NCBI GenBank assembly: GCA_017644325.1
Contig: JAEPLS010000001.1
Location: forward strand, 558,001 to 622,000
From: Prochlorococcus marinus CUG1438
GTDB taxonomy: Bacteria > Cyanobacteriota > Cyanobacteriia > PCC-6307 > Cyanobiaceae
Reading direction: 5' to 3'
Length of the DNA stretch: 64,000 nt
This document shows positions 58,727-64,000 of this stretch, piece by piece. The position numbers and the translations under genes are program-made. Position 1 is the first letter of the stretch, and every line of letters begins with the position of its first letter. The notes under the pieces are model-generated. The model made no database searches. It was not told the DNA's origin and was given only the letters and a program-made list of their open reading frames with translations.

Positions 58727-59326
58727 ATGAGCGACTTTCAAAAATCATTCTCAGAATCAACAAGTTCCATTAAGTTTGATGAGAAATATATAGATACTTC
58801 TGTACAACCAAATGATATTGGCGTAGCAGAACAATGGGCAGTAAAAACAGTTGCTGATCCCTGTGTTGGTAATTTAGCTACTCCAGTTAATAGTGGTTAT
58901 TTTACAAAAGCCTTTATAAATAATTTACCTTTTTATAGAGAAGGTATTTCCCCTAATTTTAGAGGTTTAGAAACTGGAGCAGCTTTTGGATATCTTCTAT
59001 ACGGACCTTTCACTATGACTGGCCCATTAAGAAATTCTGAATTTGCTTTAACTGCTGGACTTCTAGCTACTATTGGAGCTGTTCATATCTTGACAGCTCT
59101 TTTTGTTCTATACAATGCACCTGGTAAAGCACCTAATGTTCAACCTCCAGATGCGACTGTTAATAATCCGCCAAAGGACTTATTTACAAGAGCTGGTTGG
59201 GCTGATTTTACAAGTGGATTTTGGTTAGGGGGCTGTGGAGGAGCTGTTTTTGCTTGGTTACTTGTTGGGACATTACACTTAGATACCATAATGCCAATCA
59301 TTAAAAATATTTGGACTGCTGGTTAA
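58727..59326 (+). CDS. psaL: Photosystem I subunit XI (PsaL)
   Basis: 199 residues; forms the trimer or higher-oligomer contact of PSI. Visible core: [40 protein letters not shown], and spans near [20 protein letters not shown] and [20 protein letters not shown]. The N-terminal ~35 residues are a longer polar extension than in Synechococcus. Operon with psaI. Confidence 0.97.
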   Translation: MSDFQKSFSESTSSIKFDEKYIDTSVQPNDIGVAEQWAVKTVADPCVGNLATPVNSGYFTKAFINNLPFYREGISPNFRGLETGAAFGYLLYGPFTMTGPLRNSEFALTAGLLATIGAVHILTALFVLYNAPGKAPNVQPPDATVNNPPKDLFTRAGWADFTSGFWLGGCGGAVFAWLLVGTLHLDTIMPIIKNIWTAG

Positions 59327-59390
59327 TTCCTAAATAAAAGAATAAGTAATATTTAAATTTAATTTAAAATTAAAAGGTGCGCATTATTAA

Positions 59391-60149
59391 TTAACGTATG
59401 GTTCTGTCCCATCTATAATTTCTAACTACTCTTCCTGCCGAAATTAGTTTAGATTTATAATGAAGTGAGATTTTGTCATTTGACTTTTTTAGGGTATCTA
59501 ATCCTATTCCATTTCTGCCAAAATCCTTTCCAGAGCTATGGTAATACAATCCGTCTCCATTGTAGATTCCAATATGATCACATTTTTTTTCATTTCCAAA
59601 AAATAAAAGATCGCCAGGTTGTAGAGCTGCATAGGATTTTTTGTAATAAAAAAGGTGTTTACAAAAACTTTTTATTTGAAAAGAGTCTCGAGGTATATGA
59701 ATTTTATGCTTTAAAAAAGCAGTCTGAATTAATCCAGAACAATCAAAATTGGGTCCTAATGTACCTCCCCAAAGGTATTCATTATTTAACTCAGATTGAT
59801 CCTTGATCCATTTTAAAATTGAGTTAACTTTATCTTTTATAAAGAAGTATTCTTTTTTTGAATTCTCAGTTTTTCCTAATTCGTATTTTTCAATAATTAA
59901 TCCATCTAAGTTTATCCAACAGACGTAACCATCTTCATATAGTTGAACTAGTATTCTTGAAAATTTGTGGTTTTTTAGATAAATATTGGGATAAATAAGC
60001 CTAAAAATTCTATTTTTAAAAATTTCTGTAACTAATTTATCTTCTGTTTCATTTTGATATCCAGAAATATTAACTTTTAATTTCCACCAAATAGTTTTTG
60101 AAAAATTAGTTTGTTTAAATAGTGAGATAGGATTTCTATAACTTTCCAT
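59391..60149 (-). CDS. NlpC/P60 family cell-wall hydrolase
   Basis: 252 residues. Catalytic Cys in YLWGGTLGPNFDCSGLIQTA, His in CDHIGIYNGDGLYYHSSG, with an N-terminal SH3-like half (residues ~20-110). The family cleaves D-Glu-diaminopimelate peptides. No signal peptide is evident. Its ATG is three bases from the ATG of the divergent serine hydrolase, so the pair probably share a function in peptidoglycan turnover (inference). Confidence 0.87.
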   Translation of the reverse strand: MESYRNPISLFKQTNFSKTIWWKLKVNISGYQNETEDKLVTEIFKNRIFRLIYPNIYLKNHKFSRILVQLYEDGYVCWINLDGLIIEKYELGKTENSKKEYFFIKDKVNSILKWIKDQSELNNEYLWGGTLGPNFDCSGLIQTAFLKHKIHIPRDSFQIKSFCKHLFYYKKSYAALQPGDLLFFGNEKKCDHIGIYNGDGLYYHSSGKDFGRNGIGLDTLKKSNDKISLHYKSKLISAGRVVRNYRWDRTIR

Positions 60150-60152
60150 ACA

Positions 60153-61061
60153 ATGTCCTTTTACTACTTAAGCGAAGAGATGGATCTAGCCTTAAATGAT
60201 ATTTTAAGCAGAGCATGCTCTTATAATAAAGATTTTTCAAGAGAAGATATTTCGATAACTTGGATTAATTATAAAAGCAAAAATCAAAGTGTATTAAAAG
60301 GTTTTGGAACTGGTATTAATAATAAAAAAATGGTTTATCCTGCCAGCATAGTCAAGTTGGTGTATGCCCTTGCTGCATTTTATTGGATTAAAAAAGGAAG
60401 TTTATTATTATCAGATGAAATTATTGATGCTGTGAAGAAAATGTTGTCTTTATCCAGTAATAATGCAACAAGCTTTTTAATTGATTTACTTAGTGGAACA
60501 ACAAGTGGACCTTGTATAGAAGGCGAACTATGGGAAAATTGGAAATACCAAAGAAGTATAATAAATGATTGGATACATGATTTAAATTGGGAAGAATTGG
60601 TTGGTATAAATTGCTGTCAGAAGACCTGGGATGATGGACCATTTGGTCGTGAGAAAGAATTTTATGGACATGATAATAAAAATAGAAACGCTATGAATTC
60701 TGATTCGGCTGCAAGGGTTTTGGAGGAAATTATGATACATATTGATTATCAAAAAAATGATTTAAATTTACGAAGTTTTTTGAAAAGAAATTTGAATAAA
60801 CTTGTTCTTAAAAACGATTCCCTTAATCAAATAGATGGTTTTTTGGGAGCAGGATTACCAGAAAGCATGAATCTTTGGAGTAAAGCAGGCTTAATGTCTG
60901 AAGTTAGACATGATTCTGCTTGGTGGACTAATAGTCAATCTCTACATACTTTATTAGTTGTTTTTTGTGACGGAGAAAAATATTCCAAAGATACTTCCTT
61001 TTTACCATCAATAGCAAAAGAAGTGTATGAATTTAATAAGACACTTATTATTAACGACTAA
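60153..61061 (+). CDS. Class A beta-lactamase-fold serine hydrolase
   Basis: 302 residues. Active-site SxxK in YPASIVKLVYALAAFYW, SxN in LSLSSNNATSFLIDLL, and a K-A-G triad in LWSKAGLMSEVRHDSAWW. These define a penicillin-recognising serine hydrolase fold; no signal peptide is seen, and the second-shell Glu typical of true beta-lactamases is not clear. More likely a peptidase-type homologue than resistance. Alternative ATG at 60180. Its TAA overlaps the TAG of the convergent 70-residue gene. Confidence 0.8.
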   Translation: MSFYYLSEEMDLALNDILSRACSYNKDFSREDISITWINYKSKNQSVLKGFGTGINNKKMVYPASIVKLVYALAAFYWIKKGSLLLSDEIIDAVKKMLSLSSNNATSFLIDLLSGTTSGPCIEGELWENWKYQRSIINDWIHDLNWEELVGINCCQKTWDDGPFGREKEFYGHDNKNRNAMNSDSAARVLEEIMIHIDYQKNDLNLRSFLKRNLNKLVLKNDSLNQIDGFLGAGLPESMNLWSKAGLMSEVRHDSAWWTNSQSLHTLLVVFCDGEKYSKDTSFLPSIAKEVYEFNKTLIIND

Positions 61062-61270
61062 AGTGTATCGTCTATGAAATTAGAGTCTAATTTGTTGGTA
61101 TAGGCTTCATAAGGTAACATCATTACCTCTACACAATCTAAATCATTCATAATCCATTCTCTATATTCTGCTAACAAACTTTTTCTATCTTCATCATCTA
61201 ATTCATAAATACGCAATGCAGTGTCTTTTATATTTTCTTTAATTAAATTTTCAATTTCTGTCTTCCTCAT
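61058..61270 (-). CDS. Hypothetical 70-residue acidic protein coupled to the resolvase-like gene
   Basis: Not recognised. Small, acidic, helical-looking (KTEIENLIKENIKDTALRIY, LDDEDRKSLLAEYREWIMND) with no Cys. Its ATG follows the recombinase stop by one base, so it must be translated from the same mRNA. Overlaps the stop of the convergent serine hydrolase gene. Confidence 0.6.
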   Translation of the reverse strand: MRKTEIENLIKENIKDTALRIYELDDEDRKSLLAEYREWIMNDLDCVEVMMLPYEAYTNKLDSNFIDDTL

Positions 61271-61271
61271 T

Positions 61272-61946
61272 TTATGTTAATTCTCCTTCCAAAATAACCC
61301 TTCTTATTGTTGATAATGCAATGCCTGTTTGTGATCTGATTGATCTATATGAATATCCCTCATTACGCAATCTGATTACTAAAGATTCTTTTAAAGGACT
61401 GATTTTGGGCCTTCCTCCCAGATTATTTCCAGATAATTTTCTGCGTAAAAGTTGTTCTCTTTTTCTTTCACATAAACTTTTGTCTTCTAGATTTTCTAAT
61501 TCATATAAAATCCTAAAAATTGAGGAATTATCTTTGATAGATTCATTAGCCACAAAAAAACCAGTCAAAGTTCGCAATTTAATATCCTTATTAATAAGTT
61601 TATTTATTGTCATCAAACATTCTTTTTTATTTTTAAATGCTCGATCAAGCTGAGTTATTATTAATTGATCACCCTTAGTTAAGTAATTTATAGCTTTATT
61701 GAGTTGGGGTTTGACCTCAGCATCTAAACTAATAAATTCAGAGAAAACTATACTGCAACCTTTTTCCTTTAAATTTTTTATTTGCTCTCCTAAATTTTCA
61801 AATTCATTATGAGTAGCTCTAGCATAACCTATTGATTTAGAGCTTTTATTTTTTTCAGATAGTAAAATACGCTTTCTTTTAAATTTAAAAGTCAATGTTT
61901 TATTACATATATTTTTTACTGTATCAATAAATAGAATAAAAAACAC
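61272..61946 (-). CDS. Serine-recombinase/resolvase-like protein with altered active site
   Basis: 224 residues from a GTG. N-terminal resolvase domain: SIGYARATHNEFENLGEQIK, LIITQLDRAFKNKKECL, and NLGGRPKISPLKESLVIRLR leading to a C-terminal helix-turn-helix (YSYRSIRSQTGIALSTIRRV). In active members the first motif is YARVST with a catalytic Ser; here Thr45 stands in its place, and the second Arg of LDRxxR is Lys. So cleavage activity is doubtful. The first ~35 residues are a Lys-rich extension whose start is uncertain. Confidence 0.8.
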   Translation of the reverse strand: MFFILFIDTVKNICNKTLTFKFKRKRILLSEKNKSSKSIGYARATHNEFENLGEQIKNLKEKGCSIVFSEFISLDAEVKPQLNKAINYLTKGDQLIITQLDRAFKNKKECLMTINKLINKDIKLRTLTGFFVANESIKDNSSIFRILYELENLEDKSLCERKREQLLRRKLSGNNLGGRPKISPLKESLVIRLRNEGYSYRSIRSQTGIALSTIRRVILEGELT

Positions 61947-62240
61947 TTTTTAGTACATAATATTAAAATTATTAAACTAGATAATTATAAGCTAGTGTGT
62001 AATTTAAGCGTACTAATTACTGTATTAAAAATTACATTCTATATACTGTTCTAGTTTTAGTTGTTGTAACATAAATATAGTGTAACTATTAATTTGAATT
62101 AGGATCTTTCAATTTGTCGATGGATTTATGAAATGATTTATTTCTTGATCTCTATTGAGTAGTCTTCATTTTTCGAATTATTAATAGTTAATTCAAAATG
62201 TTTTTAGTAAAATAAGAATTATGGGTTAGAAAAAATTAAT
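61947..62240 (+). promoter_or_regulatory. Upstream region of lipA and the resolvase-like gene
   Basis: A 294-base AT-rich divergent gap. A direct repeat TGTAAC occurs at 62065-62070 and 62081-62086, with ten bases between. TATAAT-like stretches are common and do not single out a promoter. No gene seen. Confidence 0.35.
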
Positions 62241-63134
62241 TTGACTAATAATTCCAATAGTTTAATTTCCAAACCTGATTGGTTAAGAGTAAAAGCTCCG
62301 CAAGTTGAGAGAATTGGAAATACTGCAAATTTGTTAAATGATTTAAATCTCAATACTGTATGTCAAGAGGCAAGTTGTCCAAATATTGGTGAATGTTTTG
62401 CAAGTGGAACTGCAACTTTCCTCATAATGGGTCCTGGCTGTACTAGGGCATGTCCATACTGCGATATTGATTTTGATAGATCTAAAAGAGAATTAGATCC
62501 AACAGAACCATATCGTCTAGCCGAAGCTGTTTATAGAATGCAACTCAGACATGTTGTAATTACATCAGTTAACAGAGACGATCTTGAGGATGGTGGCGCA
62601 TCTCAATTTTTTGAATGTGTTTATCAAGTAAGAAAAAAATCTCCTGAAACTACCATTGAGCTTTTAATCCCTGATCTTTGTGGTAACTGGAAAGCGCTTG
62701 AAAAAGTTCTTGATTCAAATCCAAATGTTTTAAACCATAATATCGAGACTGTGTCTTCGTTATATAAAAAAGTAAGACCTCAAGGTAAATATGAGAGAAC
62801 TCTTGAGTTGCTTAAAAGGACTAGAGAATATTCCCCCAAAGTTTATACAAAGTCAGGCTTTATGCTTGGTTTAGGGGAAGAAGATGAGGAGGTCTTAAGT
62901 CTTCTTAAGGATTTAAAAAGTAATTTTGTTGATATTGTTACTATTGGCCAATACTTATCTCCTGGCCCTAATCATTTACCTGTTCAAAGATTTGTTAGTC
63001 CCTCAAAATTTAATTATTTTAAAGTTTTTGGGGAAAAAGATTTGGACTTTATGCAAGTAGTTAGTTCTCCTTTAACTCGTAGCAGTTACCATGCTGAAGA
63101 AATTCAAAAACTTATGAAAAAGTATCCAAGATAA
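62241..63134 (+). CDS. lipA: Lipoyl synthase
   Basis: Radical-SAM enzyme that inserts two sulfurs into octanoyl-lipoyl domains of pyruvate dehydrogenase and glycine cleavage H protein. 297 residues. Auxiliary-cluster Cys41, 46 and 52 in [13 protein letters not shown]; radical-SAM Cys67, 71 and 74 in [17 protein letters not shown] at the end supplies the Ser ligand. TTG start; no better codon is seen upstream. Confidence 0.96.
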   Translation: MTNNSNSLISKPDWLRVKAPQVERIGNTANLLNDLNLNTVCQEASCPNIGECFASGTATFLIMGPGCTRACPYCDIDFDRSKRELDPTEPYRLAEAVYRMQLRHVVITSVNRDDLEDGGASQFFECVYQVRKKSPETTIELLIPDLCGNWKALEKVLDSNPNVLNHNIETVSSLYKKVRPQGKYERTLELLKRTREYSPKVYTKSGFMLGLGEEDEEVLSLLKDLKSNFVDIVTIGQYLSPGPNHLPVQRFVSPSKFNYFKVFGEKDLDFMQVVSSPLTRSSYHAEEIQKLMKKYPR

Positions 63135-63434
63135 TCATCTACATTTATTTGAATCTACCCACTCATTTAATTTCCATTCAACTAGATCATTTTTAATCAT
63201 TGGATCATTCTTAATGATTTTTAGTGCATTTTTATAATTATTCATCTCAAGAATTAGTAATCCCCCCGCACCTGGCGTATTTAACTCATCTACCAGAAAA
63301 CCGCTTTTTATATTAATTCCTTCTTTTTTTAATTTTTTTATCCAATCAATATGTTCACTAATTATTTTTCGTTTTAAATCATTCTTGATTAAGTATTCTT
63401 TTTTTATAATTTCGGTTTTAACAAAGAAAGGCAT
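63135..63434 (-). CDS. YciI-like protein
   Basis: 99 residues of the YciI dimeric alpha-beta barrel fold: PFFVKTEIIKKEYL, SEHIDWIKKLKKEGINIKSG, GGLLILEMNNYKNALKIIKN and a C-terminal VEWKLNEWV. Activity unknown. It follows glutamate synthase by one base on the minus strand, so it is translationally coupled; its stop abuts the end of the convergent lipA. Confidence 0.75.
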   Translation of the reverse strand: MPFFVKTEIIKKEYLIKNDLKRKIISEHIDWIKKLKKEGINIKSGFLVDELNTPGAGGLLILEMNNYKNALKIIKNDPMIKNDLVEWKLNEWVDSNKCR

Positions 63435-64000
63435 TTACATTTTCGTTATGCCAAGCATCTCCTCTTCGCTTGGGGGAACAATTAATTTAAACTTACTCTT
63501 GAAATGAGACCAATTTTCAATTATTTTGGCAGCTTTTAAGCTATTTGTTTTTGCTCGATATTCTCTAATAATTTCTAATAAAGTATCTTCCTGCTTTGAT
63601 GAAGTTATTTGATGAATGCTAACTATTTCTTTGTTAACTTTATTACTTAAATCATTATTCTCATCGATTATAAAAGCTATACCACCGGTCATGCCCGCAC
63701 CAATATTCCTTCCTATGGAACCTAGAATTACTACTTTTCCACCAGTCATATATTCACAGCAATGATCACCTGCTCCCTCTGTTACTGCTGTAGCACCACT
63801 ATTTCTTACTGCAAATCTTTCTCCCGATTTTCCTAATGCAAATAATTTCCCACCTGTTGCTCCATAAAGGCACGTATTTCCTAGTATGACTTGTTCAGAG
63901 GAGTTTTTATCTATTTTTGGTGGAATTATTGTAAGTATTCCTCCATTCATTCCTTTACAAACATAATCATTAGCTTCTCCGATTAATTGAACATTCATTC
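63435..64000 (-). CDS. gltB: Glutamate synthase large subunit, C-terminal part, cut by window edge
   Basis: The visible ~188 residues are the GXGXG beta-helix domain: GEANDYVCKGMNGGILTIIP, LGNTCLYGATGGKLFALG, and RNIGAGMTGGIAFIID. The frame runs off the right edge, so the ATG at 63998 is only an internal Met. In cyanobacteria this may be the ferredoxin-dependent enzyme (glsF) or the NADPH-linked large subunit. The catalytic and FMN/Fe-S regions lie outside the window. Confidence 0.93.
   Translation of the reverse strand, partial: MNVQLIGEANDYVCKGMNGGILTIIPPKIDKNSSEQVILGNTCLYGATGGKLFALGKSGERFAVRNSGATAVTEGAGDHCCEYMTGGKVVILGSIGRNIGAGMTGGIAFIIDENNDLSNKVNKEIVSIHQITSSKQEDTLLEIIREYRAKTNSLKAAKIIENWSHFKSKFKLIVPPSEEEMLGITKM

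Noticed and set aside
60153-61061. Beta-lactam resistance gene
   Set aside because: Only the general serine-hydrolase motifs are seen; no signal peptide or clear Omega-loop Glu, so a housekeeping role is more likely.
61058-61946. Prophage or insertion-sequence remnant around the resolvase-like gene
   Set aside because: No phage genes, transposase, terminal inverted repeats or target duplication seen; base composition matches its neighbours.

Overview
The window is bacterial, very AT-rich (roughly one third G+C by eye) and densely packed. Its content points to a marine picocyanobacterium, most likely Prochlorococcus of a low-GC (high-light) clade. It carries photosystem I genes (psaD, psaA, psaB, psaI, psaL), the circadian-input iron-sulfur protein LdpA, NdhN, a cyanobacterial-type glutamate-cysteine ligase, a CAAD membrane protein, CrtD-type carotenoid desaturase and a CbiG-CobJ fusion. 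The assignment rests on gene content and family recognition, not on a database comparison.

Layout. 1-10 kb: 3' end of purM, two small unknown proteins, tRNA-Cys, an LpxB-related protein, RNase D, a cytochrome b6f heme-assembly factor, hemF, mrp, rodA and an unusual histidine kinase. 10-17 kb: psaD-trpE-gshA, ppc, a GNAT protein, tRNA-Arg and recF (with a damaged or slippage-dependent start). 18-31 kb: speD, a LarE-like sulfur transferase, a tandemly duplicated CobO, a ThiF/MoeB-rhodanese fusion, CAAD, a fructosamine-kinase-like protein, crtD, tyrA, a decayed DinG-like helicase, recA with a LexA box, a HAD phosphatase, tRNA-Gln, ldpA and ndhN. 31-47.5 kb: the S10/spc/alpha ribosomal protein superoperon (rplC to rplQ, then truA, rplM, rpsI, rpmE, prfA), also holding secY, adk and rpoA. 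47.5-52 kb: HNH protein, alr, tRNA-Ser, a HAD phosphatase and CbiG-CobJ. 52-59 kb: psaAB, a glycosyltransferase, a small membrane protein, psaIL. 59-64 kb: a head-to-head pair of cell-wall-type enzymes, a resolvase-like protein with an altered active site plus a 70-residue partner, lipA, a YciI protein and the 3' end of the glutamate synthase gene.

How the genes fit together. PSI genes sit in three places here, beside heme, carotenoid and b6f-assembly genes. CbiG-CobJ and CobO belong to corrinoid synthesis. The ribosomal cluster supplies ribosome, translocon, RNA polymerase alpha and release factor 1. Its L31 and L36 are both zinc-free forms, in keeping with life in metal-poor ocean.

Most of the window is core chromosome. 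No prophage, CRISPR or insertion sequence was recognised. The most notable points are: the tRNA-Cys inside an apparent N-terminal extension; the recF homopolymer frameshift; a hairpin before rplE where S8 control is expected; a C10 tract before rpoA; the resolvase-like protein whose catalytic Ser is replaced by Thr; inverted repeats before psaA; and divergent gene pairs with start codons only 3-5 bases apart.
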